A stretch of 58,345 nt of DNA from CAYLLD01 sp964425135 (GCA_964425135.1 CAYRKW010000016.1:1-58345), one strand, 5' to 3'. Shown: positions 26,144 through 33,875, numbered from the stretch's first letter. Numbers and translations: made by a program. The notes: generated by a model from the sequence alone, not told the origin.

Positions 26144-27229
26144 TTACTGCGTGCGCTTACGGTGCTCGGTCATGTGACGGCTGATAATCGAGAACCATTC
26201 GCCGCTGGCCTTGATGTTCTTCAACCCGCTGTCAAATGCGGCGAGCATGTCATCGCGGTGCGGGTGGTTTTTCGCGATCACCGCATGCAGGGTCAGAACC
26301 TGGCTGAGGTTTTCATTGTAACGCACTTGGTCTTTCGTTCCTGTATCGAGCATGCTGCCTTCGCCGGTGTCAGACGCGATTGCAACCACATCGTATTTGC
26401 CGGAGACCAGACCTTCGAAACATTCGTCGGGCGAAATTGGGCGTGCGAGATTGATCGTGTCGACATTCAGCCCGTTTTCTTCGAGCATGAAGATCGCATA
26501 ACCTGCGGGGCGGCAGACATTCTTGCCCAGCATATCGTCAAAAGAACGCAGCGCCGGTTGGTCGGCACGCGAGTAATATCCGAAAATCTGCTCGAACATG
26601 GGTTCGGACCAAGCGAGGTTGTTGCAGCGGAATTTCGATCCATCGCCCAAACGATCAATGAAATCGCAGTTTGGACGGAACCACGCGAGCGCGAAATCAT
26701 AGGCATGATCAGAGATCAGCGGCTGGAGATGCGAGCCCCAGTCATTAATAAAATCGATCTTATAATCGGGCTTCTGGTCAGAATTGGCCATGGCTACATT
26801 GGCAACTTCTGTCAACATACCGCCCTGTTCCTGATCTTCGTCGAGAAACGGCGCCCAATCCGTTGCGGTCACGAAGCGGATGGCACCCATGTTTGGCGCT
26901 GGCAACTCTTCGGTGGTGTCTGTGTCGCGGATCGCATCGGCGTCTGCTGTCGATGTCGAGTTGCCATCAATACACGGGATAAACAGACGCGAACCGACGC
27001 GAATGATGCCCGGATTGCCGCCAATCTCGGCAGAGTTTGCGCTGTAGATAAACTGAAAGTCAGACGCGCTTCCGTAGGCGCGCAGGGCCAGTTGGGACAG
27101 GCTCTCGCCGCGCTGAACCGTGTGGGTTATGCCGCACTGCAAGGATTGAGCCTGTGCCGTTGTCGCGCCGGCGAATAGAGAAAGTGTAAGTGCACCAGCC
27201 GCTGTGGCCGTCAGGGCGCTGAATTTCAT
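26144..27229 (-). CDS. LysM-anchored amino-acid-type solute-binding protein
   Basis: A 361-residue exported protein. A signal peptide ends at about TAQAQS (residue 27). A LysM domain, which binds peptidoglycan, spans about 34-83 (THTVQRGESLSQLALRAYG to RLFIPC). The rest resembles a family 3 solute-binding protein of polar-amino-acid ABC systems, beginning IRFVTATDWAPFLDED and including a late CRPAGYAIFMLE hinge-like region. A GGAGAC site precedes the start. No transporter genes are near. It is the first gene of the minus-strand block that runs into the kinases, separated from the next by 181 bases with a hairpin. Confidence 0.87.
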   Translation of the reverse strand: MKFSALTATAAGALTLSLFAGATTAQAQSLQCGITHTVQRGESLSQLALRAYGSASDFQFIYSANSAEIGGNPGIIRVGSRLFIPCIDGNSTSTADADAIRDTDTTEELPAPNMGAIRFVTATDWAPFLDEDQEQGGMLTEVANVAMANSDQKPDYKIDFINDWGSHLQPLISDHAYDFALAWFRPNCDFIDRLGDGSKFRCNNLAWSEPMFEQIFGYYSRADQPALRSFDDMLGKNVCRPAGYAIFMLEENGLNVDTINLARPISPDECFEGLVSGKYDVVAIASDTGEGSMLDTGTKDQVRYNENLSQVLTLHAVIAKNHPHRDDMLAAFDSGLKNIKASGEWFSIISRHMTEHRKRTQ

Positions 27230-27483
27230 GATTGGGGTCTCCGTTCATTATCGTCTTGGTGTGGTGTGCTCAATCTGCCTGTACGCGCTGATGAGCACAA
27301 ACGCAGAGGGCCGCATGGTGGAACTGCTCGAACGCACGCGGGAACAAATCACAGTATTTAGCGGTGTTATAGGACGGAATATGGCAAAGTTAAAATTTCT
27401 TTGCCATGGTTAATTTGACGTAAAGGCGAGAAAAATGCGGGGTGAGCGCTTGAGGGGAGGCGCCGAATTGCCGTCACAGAAGA

Positions 27484-28143
27484 TCAGTCTTTGAATATAC
27501 GGCTGGTTTTGATCTGATCCCACGCCCAAACGACTTCCTGCAACCGCTCCTCATCATCACGCTTGCCACCATTCATATCGGGGTGGAGGTCTTTGACCAA
27601 AGCTTTGTATTGCTTGCGGATTTCGGTCTTTGTCCAGTTTTCCTTGGCATCGAGGATGGCAATGGCTTTGCGCTCGACCGGCGGCAACCGGCGCATCCGC
27701 TCCTTGCCGCGATGATCCGGGTTTTGCGTGGCGTTGCCGCCCAAAACCTCGGTCGGATCATTGATGCCAAAGCGCGCCCAGGCAGCTTCCTCGGAATTGG
27801 GATGCTGGTTCTCGACACTATCACGCAGGGGGCGCGTTGGGCGTTCCCACACTTTATCGGCGGCAAACTGCTTTTCGAGTTCTTCGTCTGAATGGTTCTC
27901 GAAGAAATTCCATTTCAAATTGTAAGCCCGCACATGATCCATGCAGAACCACCAATACTCGTTGAGATGGTCCGAATTCTTAGGCGCACGGTATTTCCCA
28001 GATTGCTCGCACCCCTCGTGATCGCACTTCCGGCTCGACGTATCGAACGCACCTGACATACCGCGCGACGAATTGCGTCCTTTGGCGCGGCGCTTTTTGT
28101 CAGCAGAAACCGAAATATCGAAATCAAACGGGGAACGTTTCAT
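27484..28143 (-). CDS. J-domain protein
   Basis: A 219-residue cytosolic protein with a C-terminal J domain (about 155-215) including the HPD tripeptide in LVKDLHPDMNGG, needed to stimulate DnaK-type chaperones. The N-terminal part has CDHEGCEQSGKYRAP and WWFCMDHV, a likely Cys/His metal site. This architecture, divergent from bolA, is a common alphaproteobacterial pair usually followed by cobS. Here the gene downstream is the LysM protein on the same strand, 254 bases away, and cobS is absent. The client pathway is unknown. Confidence 0.88.
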   Translation of the reverse strand: MKRSPFDFDISVSADKKRRAKGRNSSRGMSGAFDTSSRKCDHEGCEQSGKYRAPKNSDHLNEYWWFCMDHVRAYNLKWNFFENHSDEELEKQFAADKVWERPTRPLRDSVENQHPNSEEAAWARFGINDPTEVLGGNATQNPDHRGKERMRRLPPVERKAIAILDAKENWTKTEIRKQYKALVKDLHPDMNGGKRDDEERLQEVVWAWDQIKTSRIFKD

Positions 28144-28246
28144 ACAGCTTTGACCTCATGCCCTTGCGAGTCGGGAGGCATAGTTTAAGTAACGATAGCC
28201 GCAGGAACAACATCGTTTGTGACATTTTCTAAGAGGTTTTCGCGCC

Positions 28247-28513
28247 ATGAGCATGAGTTCGACCATTCAAGACAAGCTGCAAGCCGCGTTCGCGCCTTCG
28301 CTTTTGCAGGTGATCGATGAGAGCGAGCAGCATCGCGGACATGGCGGATGGCGCGAGGGCGGGGAGACGCATTTCCGGGTTGTGATCCGAAGTGCCCAGT
28401 TTGATGGGATGAGCCGTGTGGCGCGGCAGCGGGCGGTTTATGGAGCGCTGCGTGAAGAGATGGCAGGGCCGGTGCATGCGCTGGCGCTGGATGTGCAGGG
28501 AGAAAACGGATGA
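28247..28513 (+). CDS. bolA: BolA family protein
   Basis: An 88-residue BolA-like protein. BolA proteins bind monothiol glutaredoxins and [2Fe-2S] clusters and affect iron handling and stress response. The family pattern HFRVVIRSAQFDGMSRVARQRAVYGAL includes the conserved surface helix and Arg-rich stretch. A second ATG lies two codons in. The stop overlaps the start of the small lipoprotein gene (ATGA). It is divergent from the J-domain gene, with 103 bases between them for promoters. Confidence 0.94.
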   Translation: MSMSSTIQDKLQAAFAPSLLQVIDESEQHRGHGGWREGGETHFRVVIRSAQFDGMSRVARQRAVYGALREEMAGPVHALALDVQGENG

Positions 28514-28683
28514 TACGGATTATCATGCTAACAGGATGCGCGGCGTTTGTGTCAGGGTGCCTGTCGCTGGGGGTCAGCGGATCGGCGAACCCGACTTCAA
28601 ATTCTCAAGTCAGCGTCGGCGCGTCGGTCGATCAGAGCGGCGTCGTCAAACCCACGGGCCGCGTGATTTTCGATCTGTTCTGA
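28510..28683 (+). CDS. Small 57-residue predicted lipoprotein
   Basis: A very short gene whose ATG overlaps the bolA stop (ATGA) and whose stop lies three bases before the convergent DUF4177-like gene. The product begins MIRIIMLTGCAAFVSGC. VSGC at residues 14-17 is an acceptable lipobox, and LTGC at 7-10 is another. The mature part is small and Ser/Val/Gly-rich, ending PTGRVIFDLF. Coupling to bolA, a signal-like start and clean packing between neighbours support it. Function unknown. Confidence 0.6.
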   Translation: MIRIIMLTGCAAFVSGCLSLGVSGSANPTSNSQVSVGASVDQSGVVKPTGRVIFDLF

Positions 28684-28686
28684 GGC

Positions 28687-29121
28687 TCAATCCCAGTAGG
28701 ATTTCCCGCCCTGCGGCTCAGCCGTGATCGCAGCGGAGGCCGTTGGTGCCACATAGGCGCGCGTTGGGATGTCGAGCGTGGAAGGCTCTTTCTTTTCAGA
28801 GGCTTGCTCGGCGCGCACGTCTTCTTTTGCCGCATCCAGAACACCCGAATACGCCGGATGGTCTGACATATCCATCTCGTCCGTAGCGACCGCACGGCGA
28901 AACACGAGCACCGTTTGGAACATCTCTACCGGCTTTTTCAACATGCCAGGTTTGCTGTCCATCGGCAGGGTTTCGGAGCGCAAATACTCCCAGCCTTCGG
29001 CGGCCTCGGCATTGATCACATCGGTGAGAGTGAGCGCAAAGCGACCTGCCTCGGTCTTGACGCCCTTGGCCTTCTTCACCCGCCTTGGGGTGGGGATCAC
29101 CTTGTATTCAAACAGTCCCAT
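28687..29121 (-). CDS. DUF4177-like protein
   Basis: A 144-residue protein of unknown function. The first 80 residues (MGLFEYKVIPTPRR to FQTVLVFRR, with AAEGWEYLRSETLP in the centre) match the small beta-alpha fold of DUF4177-type proteins. The rest is a charged linker and a short tail. The start at 29121 puts the conserved FEYKV at the N-terminus. Reading from 29172 adds 17 residues without similarity. It is convergent with the lipoprotein gene, three bases apart. Confidence 0.72.
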   Translation of the reverse strand: MGLFEYKVIPTPRRVKKAKGVKTEAGRFALTLTDVINAEAAEGWEYLRSETLPMDSKPGMLKKPVEMFQTVLVFRRAVATDEMDMSDHPAYSGVLDAAKEDVRAEQASEKKEPSTLDIPTRAYVAPTASAAITAEPQGGKSYWD

Positions 29122-29296
29122 AGCACTCTCCCTATCGGGCGCAGGTTTGTCAAAACCGGCGCGCGTTTTCAAGGCGGTTTTTTACGTTAACGATTTGTGA
29201 AAGCAGCGTTTGCGGCTTTCGGACTTTTATCGGACTTCTATCGGGTTTGCGTCGGGCTTTTTTGCGGGGCGGGGCGTTAAGGTTGATTAACGCGCG

Positions 29297-29848
29297 TTAA
29301 GATACGAGCCAATCGTGGTAGCACGCGAAGATGTCGATGAAACCGTTCAGAAGACGCGGGGAGCCGATCAGCGCCTGCCATGCGGCCCATGACACGAAGC
29401 TGGTGGCTAAACCTGCAAGGGCGGCGAGGCCGTAGCGGGCGACCATGATTTGGGTTGGGGTGCCATCGAGCCAGTGGCCGATTGATTTGCCAGCACTTCT
29501 TGTCGTAACGGTCATAAATAGAACTAGGCCGAGCGTTATATTTAGAGCAGTTGGAACCGTCACTGAAAACAACATAAATGCGAGCCAGAAGTAGTTATTT
29601 CGGAGGTCGTGATCCTGTAATTCGTTAAACAGCAGAGAAAGGTCGACTATCTTGTCTACTTCGTTTGCGTTTACTAGGAATACTATTGTTATAAATGTGC
29701 AAACTGAAAAACAAAAAACAGCACAACTGAACAGCAAATCAAATAGTGAGCCAATTATTATGCTTTTTTTGAGGCTATTTCGTAATATCCATCGAGTCGC
29801 GCCAAACGAGAGAAAATCGGTTAATCCATTCAATATGGGTAGAAACCC
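29297..29848 (-). pseudogene. C-terminal part of split membrane protein gene
   Basis: About 184 codons of a membrane protein with several hydrophobic helices (LFDLLFSCAVFCFSVCTF, WLAFMLFSVTVPTALNITLG, GLAALAGLATSFVSW). The open frame continues rightward only because it reads into the transposon end. It has no start of its own. It is the downstream part of the gene whose N-terminal part lies at 32758-33627. When the element and one target copy are removed, the two parts are one base out of frame, so an indel in the T-run next to the insertion is also needed to rebuild the protein. The base composition is visibly more AT-rich than the neighbours. Confidence 0.75.
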
Positions 29849-29856
29849 AAAAATAA
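29849..29856. repeat. Target site duplication, left copy
   Basis: AAAAATAA directly abuts the left transposon end and is repeated at 32750-32757 beyond the right end. Eight bases is the target duplication length of IS1595-family elements. Confidence 0.93.
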
Positions 29857-29880
29857 GGGGTGTATCCCCTTGACGCAAGT
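29857..29880 (+). repeat. Left terminal inverted repeat
   Basis: Twenty-four bases identical in inverted form to 32726-32749. The -35 box of the transposase promoter (TTGACG, 29870-29875) lies inside it. Confidence 0.95.
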
Positions 29881-29898
29881 AAGGATATTTGCTATATA
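29870..29898 (+). promoter_or_regulatory. Transposase promoter overlapping the transposon end
   Basis: TTGACG (29870-29875), a 17-base spacer and TATATA (29893-29898) form a near-consensus sigma-70 promoter. The -10 box ends only six bases before the transposase ATG at 29905, so transcription should begin at or next to the start codon, giving a leaderless mRNA. No ribosome binding site is visible. Inference from sequence only. Confidence 0.7.
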
Positions 29899-29904
29899 TG
29901 ATGC

Positions 29905-30831
29905 ATGGAAAAGAAAAGTGCATCAGCCTCACCCGACTTCAGCGTTCGCGATTTCTTCGAGCGTTTTCCCGACGATGAAGCTTGTCTAGAGCATATCTTC
30001 AAGGTGCGTTTTGGCGAGCGCCACACCTGTCGTAAATGCGGTGTAGAAAGCACGTTCAGCCGTATCGGATCGGCTGACAAGCGCAACAAGAAAGGTAATG
30101 CACGTCGCGCATGGGCTTGCGCCAATTGCGGGGATCATGTCTATCCAACCGCTGGCACAGTATTCCAAGACACACGGACGCCGCTCCAGTCTTGGTTCTA
30201 TGCAATCTATCTTTTTGTGACCACGCGCCACGGTGTTTCAGCCAAAGAACTCCAGCGACAGCTAGGCGTGACTTACAAAACCGCTCACAGAATGGGAAAA
30301 CGAATTCGCATTCACATGGGCAATTCTGAAACCAAAGCAATGCTTAAAGGCCATGTTGAGATTGACGAAGCATATGTTGGTGGCAAACGTCCCGGCAAGC
30401 GCGGTCGTGGTGCTGGCGGCAAGACAATCGTCATGGGCTTCAAGGAGCGAGGCGGGCGTCTTGTTACTGAAATTATTCCAGACGTAAAGCTTAAAACTCT
30501 CCGCGCCGAGACGTTAAAGAACGTCGAACGCGGTGCAACGGTATCGACCGACGAGCTCTACTCCTATGCCTTACTGAAGCCAGATGGATACACTCACATC
30601 GCTGTTAAGCACGGTGCAAAAGAGTGGGCGATTTATGACGCCGAAACCGACACAATGCACCATACCAACCATGTTGAAAGCTTCTGGCGTCACTTCAAGC
30701 ATTCGATCCGTGGAACACACGTTTCGATTAGCCAGCGGCATATGCGCAAGTATTTGGACGAATTTACTTTCCGCGCAAACCATCGCGGGGAAGTAAACCT
30801 GATGTTTGATCGTCTTGTAGCGGCGTTTTGA
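29905..30831 (+). CDS. IS1595-family (ISXO2-like) transposase
   Basis: A 308-residue transposase. The N-terminal zinc ribbon has Cys42-x2-Cys45 (CRKC) and Cys72-x2-Cys75 (CANC). A helix-turn-helix-like stretch follows (SAKELQRQLGVTYKTAHRM). The catalytic core has Asp154 (HVEIDEAYVGG), Asp216 (VSTDELYS) and the Asn255/Glu258 pair in TNHVESFWRHFKHSIRGTH, fitting the ISXO2/IS1595 pattern. No frameshift or stop is seen. Its last 68 bases overlap, on the other strand, the 3' end of the small cargo gene. Confidence 0.95.
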   Translation: MEKKSASASPDFSVRDFFERFPDDEACLEHIFKVRFGERHTCRKCGVESTFSRIGSADKRNKKGNARRAWACANCGDHVYPTAGTVFQDTRTPLQSWFYAIYLFVTTRHGVSAKELQRQLGVTYKTAHRMGKRIRIHMGNSETKAMLKGHVEIDEAYVGGKRPGKRGRGAGGKTIVMGFKERGGRLVTEIIPDVKLKTLRAETLKNVERGATVSTDELYSYALLKPDGYTHIAVKHGAKEWAIYDAETDTMHHTNHVESFWRHFKHSIRGTHVSISQRHMRKYLDEFTFRANHRGEVNLMFDRLVAAF

Positions 30832-30955
30832 TAACGATTGAGGCGGCTTCATCGAAATCTGCCTCACTTATTGACGCAACATTGCGCCCTTCTTCTTGGG
30901 TTATAAAATCCTCGAGGCGATCTTCGTTCAAAGCCTGCATAAGAGATAAAGTCAT
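30764..30955 (-). CDS. Small cargo protein, 63 residues
   Basis: Third gene of the cargo operon. It overlaps the DUF4411 gene by four bases and runs 68 bases antisense into the transposase gene end. The product (MTLSLMQALNEDRLEDFITQEEGRNV at the start) is acidic, helical in its first half and ends in a polar, basic tail. Similar short proteins seem to recur beside ISXO2-type cargo in alphaproteobacteria, as far as I recall. It may be an accessory or second antitoxin, but that is a guess. The four-base overlap is the main evidence that it is translated. Confidence 0.6.
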   Translation of the reverse strand: MTLSLMQALNEDRLEDFITQEEGRNVASISEADFDEAASIVIKTPLQDDQTSGLLPRDGLRGK

Positions 30956-31461
30956 CCGGATATTCCCTCTTTTCGACAGATTTCAGTAAAGTTGAGATGT
31001 TCGACCCCAACCGCAATGCAAAGGTCAGGTATGCGCATCTTCGTTTGGCTTGGCTGACCTAAATTCGGAACCTCCATGCTCACTATTGGAAGACCTAGTG
31101 TATGGGCCAGCGCGACAATTGACAGGTCATTAAGTCCAATCGTGTTTTTTCGATTGTTGTGATACTCAGAAATGAACTGGTGGAATTGCTTTTTCCACAA
31201 ATCATTCGTCGTAAGGTACGCTTTCCAATCCCAGTTTCCCTTTCCTAGTTCATAGCAACATGAACCGTTGCAGGAGTTTAAGGCAGCGCCGATCATCCCA
31301 TATATTTTCGACATTTCGTCAGCTATTTCAGGGTTCCAGCAAAAAATTTCTGACTCCACTTTTGCTACAACATTAAGCCACAAGGTCTTGTGAATATCCT
31401 CTGGCATGTTCATCAAAGGATTGGAAAAACCAGATGTATCGAGGCAATATTTGTGCGTCAA
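30952..31461 (-). CDS. DUF4411 PIN-like protein, probable toxin
   Basis: A 169-residue protein of the DUF4411 type, with a PIN-like nuclease layout. The acidic residues expected for metal binding are Asp8 (YCLDTSGF), Glu45/Glu49, Asp112 (LNDLSIVALAH) and Asp146 (RIPDLCIAVGVEHLN). PIN proteins usually cleave RNA. Partners of DUF4411 are commonly XRE/ImmA-IrrE proteins, as here, which is why a toxin-antitoxin pair is inferred. The start overlaps the stop of the peptidase gene by four bases. The toxin role is not shown by sequence alone. Confidence 0.78.
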   Translation of the reverse strand: MTHKYCLDTSGFSNPLMNMPEDIHKTLWLNVVAKVESEIFCWNPEIADEMSKIYGMIGAALNSCNGSCCYELGKGNWDWKAYLTTNDLWKKQFHQFISEYHNNRKNTIGLNDLSIVALAHTLGLPIVSMEVPNLGQPSQTKMRIPDLCIAVGVEHLNFTEICRKEGISG

Positions 31462-32645
31462 AACCCGTAGTCCTCTCGAATATCTCGGAGGTGCTCAAAG
31501 TTCTTTACGCCCATGTATTCAGCAGCATGGTGTGCCGTCACATAGCCACCAGCCCATGCTGACATAACCAGCCCCGTATAATAACGCCCCTTAGCATTTA
31601 TGTAGCGCTTGCCGTAGTATTTGGGGCGACCAAAGGAAGTGCGCTCTTCTTCTTCCCTTAGGAAGATTGGACGCATTGTCCGCCAATAGAACTGCGGCTG
31701 GACATAACCCAGCCCAAGGAGACGAATAAGCATTGCGTGACGGCTCATAGCGAACATGTCTGCAAGGTTAGCAAGAAGAGTAGTGTCGATTCCGGAAGCC
31801 GGAGTCGAGGGCCGTTCAAGAGCCTGCTCAATTGATGCGCTGGGTGCGAGAAAGGCAGAAGCAAAGCGATTGCACCAATCTTCAATGGCCTTATGCCCCG
31901 CCTTACCGCCAAGACGTGGCTGTCCACTGATTCCACTCGCACCGAGAAGAACGTGTCCGAATTCGTGCGCAAGTGTGAAGGCCTGCGCTCCTGGTGATTC
32001 ATTCCCGTAGACAATGACTGGAAGCGGATCAGCGAACAGACAAATGCCTCTGGCACCCAGCTTGGTTATTCCGCCTTGCTTTAGAACAAGAACCCCCATT
32101 CCTTCAATCTTGTCACGAAGCATATCTGGGAACGTGTATCGAAGCGATTTTTTGAGTTGAAGCTGCTCTTCAATATTGAAACTCATCGCCTCACGACAAA
32201 TCTCAGCGGCAACCTCTACGTCAGCATCAATACTAAAACGAAGATTTTCGGAAAAAACAGGTGCTTGGTCTCCCAGCTCTTCGACTAGGGCTAGAGCATT
32301 CAATCGCTGCTCTTCCGCCCACTCTTGCACAGCTGAAATCGAGCGCATCTCCTTTGCGCTCGGCGATCTCTTGCCCTTGAAAGTCCTGTAATCTGGTACA
32401 AGATTGATTTCCGCAATCTCTGGTATGCTATCGGAGAAAAACTCGAGAAAATGCCTGTCATACGACGCCGCCAGCATTCGTCCTTGTCGCGTTGTCGGCC
32501 TTGAAGTGCCAGCCTCCCAATCAATCACTTTTTGAGCGGCAACGTTGATTTTCTTTGCGACTTCATCAACCGCCATACCTGTGCGCGCACGCGCCCACTC
32601 TAGGACGCGCGGATTATACGGAAGCTGGGTATCGGTCGCGCTCAT
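31458..32645 (-). CDS. XRE-ImmA/IrrE family metallopeptidase, probable antitoxin
   Basis: A 395-residue two-domain protein. Residues 10-60 form an XRE-type helix-turn-helix (VDEVAKKINVAAQKVIDWEAGTSRP). An ImmA/IrrE-type zinc peptidase domain follows, with the HExxH motif at His227-Glu228-Phe-Gly-His231 in TLAHEFGHVLL. Such proteins bind DNA and, in characterised cases, cleave repressors. Paired with DUF4411 it probably represses the operon and neutralises the PIN-like protein. It is the first gene of the cargo operon. The 80 bases between its start and the right transposon end must hold the promoter. Confidence 0.88.
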   Translation of the reverse strand: MSATDTQLPYNPRVLEWARARTGMAVDEVAKKINVAAQKVIDWEAGTSRPTTRQGRMLAASYDRHFLEFFSDSIPEIAEINLVPDYRTFKGKRSPSAKEMRSISAVQEWAEEQRLNALALVEELGDQAPVFSENLRFSIDADVEVAAEICREAMSFNIEEQLQLKKSLRYTFPDMLRDKIEGMGVLVLKQGGITKLGARGICLFADPLPVIVYGNESPGAQAFTLAHEFGHVLLGASGISGQPRLGGKAGHKAIEDWCNRFASAFLAPSASIEQALERPSTPASGIDTTLLANLADMFAMSRHAMLIRLLGLGYVQPQFYWRTMRPIFLREEEERTSFGRPKYYGKRYINAKGRYYTGLVMSAWAGGYVTAHHAAEYMGVKNFEHLRDIREDYGF

Positions 32646-32725
32646 GCAATTAAAGTAGTCTCTTAACTGCTCTAAGGCTAGGCCTGCGGCGTCACGTCAT
32701 AGTTTGCCAGCGGCAGATTTGATTC

Positions 32726-32749
32726 ACTTGCGTCAAGGGGATACACCCC
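32726..32749 (-). repeat. Right terminal inverted repeat
   Basis: Perfect 24-bp inverted copy of 29857-29880. It too contains TTGACG pointing inward, but no -10 box stands at the right spacing. Confidence 0.95.
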
Positions 32750-32757
32750 AAAAATAA
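32750..32757. repeat. Target site duplication, right copy
   Basis: AAAAATAA, identical to 29849-29856, next to the right transposon end. Confidence 0.93.
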
Positions 32758-33627
32758 TATTGCGGCATGAACTGAGAATGAGTTTCCTACCTCACCCAAA
32801 ACATCTACTGAACGAATTGCGAGTATCAAAATAAACATTGCCACCAAATTCCAAAGTGCGAGTAGTACAGATTTTTGAAATCTTTTAATTTTATCAATTG
32901 AAGCACCAATAATGACACCAACGACGATAAAAACGAAAGTGAAACTAGCTGAAATTACTTCAGTGGCCGTTGATGCGGCATAAGTAGCAATTACTGCACC
33001 TGCATAGGGCAATTTTGAAGAAATATAACCTTTGAGCGCGGAGTAAGCGGCGAAAAAACTTATTAGTGCCAACGCGTACGGAATGGGAGTGATAGTCCCA
33101 CTTTCCGCGCTGCTGAACAGAGTAATTACACCAAGTGTCGCGATAGAACATAGCAGCCAGAAGTATTGTAGCCGAGTTTGACTGATCAACGATAATAGTA
33201 AAAGAATGTAACAAAAAACTATACTAATTACTTCTAAGTATCTTTGGTTTGGGCTTAATTCACTCAATATTTGGTTTCCGGCAAGTGATCCATCCCCCGA
33301 ATAAACCCAGTTAAATAAAAAGGCCGATACTGGATAAATAAATGCTACGGAAAGGTTCAGATTCAATAGCTTGTAACTAAAGGATCGAGCAATTGAATTT
33401 TTTGGCAATTCGATTTCATCTGGTGACAAATTCTCATCGAGTTGATCAAGCACTTTGTCAATCCATCGATTGTAAGTCGAACCGAAGTTGTCGTCCATCA
33501 GGTAAAGTGCCGTGGTTTGGCGAGTACTTTCATCCCACGCGAAGCGATTTGTAATAAACACAATTGCGCCGAATACCAGCAAGCCTAGTGCGCCGAAGGG
33601 CAGGTTTTGAAAAAGTGTTGTTATCAA
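32758..33627 (-). pseudogene. N-terminal part of split membrane protein gene
   Basis: The first 290 codons of a membrane protein interrupted by the transposon. The start (MITTLFQNLPFGALGLLVFG) is a membrane helix. A soluble loop of about 70 residues follows (FAWDESTRQTTALYL), then at least six further helices with Ala/Val/Ile-rich sequence (YAASTATEVISASFTFVFIVVGVIIG). Reading on into the element gives 21 foreign codons before a stop. The family seems to be a roseobacter membrane protein without known function. The DNA is AT-rich against its surroundings, which suggests the target gene was itself acquired. Confidence 0.78.
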
Positions 33628-33707
33628 TTGAGTGGTCCAACGCTCGCTTGTGGGGAGAATAGCTGCGGGGTTGGGTAAGTAAAGTGTTGGGGTGCAGCTT
33701 GGCGCGC

Positions 33708-33857
33708 GTCATCCCGGGCTTGACCCGGGATCTCTTGTAACTTGGAAGAGGTCCCGGGTCGCGCCCGGGACGGGTTAACGCGGTGGTGCGCGCAGATCCT
33801 TTGAGGGGCGTTGATGTGGTGTGGTGTTGTCGGAGGTCCCGGGTCAGGCCCGGGGCG
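33708..33857. repeat. Three REP-like palindromes
   Basis: Three related GC palindromes built on GTCCCGGG...CCCGGGAC lie between the split gene and gatB: 33708-33734 (core TCCCGGGCTTGACCCGGGA), 33751-33771 and 33836-33856. The first is in the opposite orientation to the other two. Elements of the CGTCATCCCGGGCTTGACCC type are widespread intergenic repeats in alphaproteobacteria. The third lies just beyond the gatB stop and may serve as its 3' end. Confidence 0.75.
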
Positions 33858-33875
33858 GGGTGTTCCCGTTTCCCC

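Larger units (their letters stand above)
29857..32749. mobile_element. IS1595-family transposon with TA-like cargo
   Basis: A complete 2,893-bp element, bounded by perfect 24-bp inverted repeats (29857-29880 and 32726-32749, beginning GGGGTGTATCCCCTTGAC) and by the 8-bp duplication AAAAATAA. It carries an ISXO2-like transposase gene on the plus strand and, facing it, a three-gene operon: XRE/ImmA-IrrE peptidase, DUF4411 PIN-like protein and a 63-residue protein. Perfect ends, perfect target copies and an open transposase frame point to a recent insertion. Passenger genes are known in some IS1595 groups. The target was an AT-rich membrane-protein gene. Confidence 0.95.

Noticed and set aside
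29900..32700. Composite transposon with two insertion sequences
   Set aside because: Only one transposase and one pair of terminal repeats exist; the cargo lies inside a single element.
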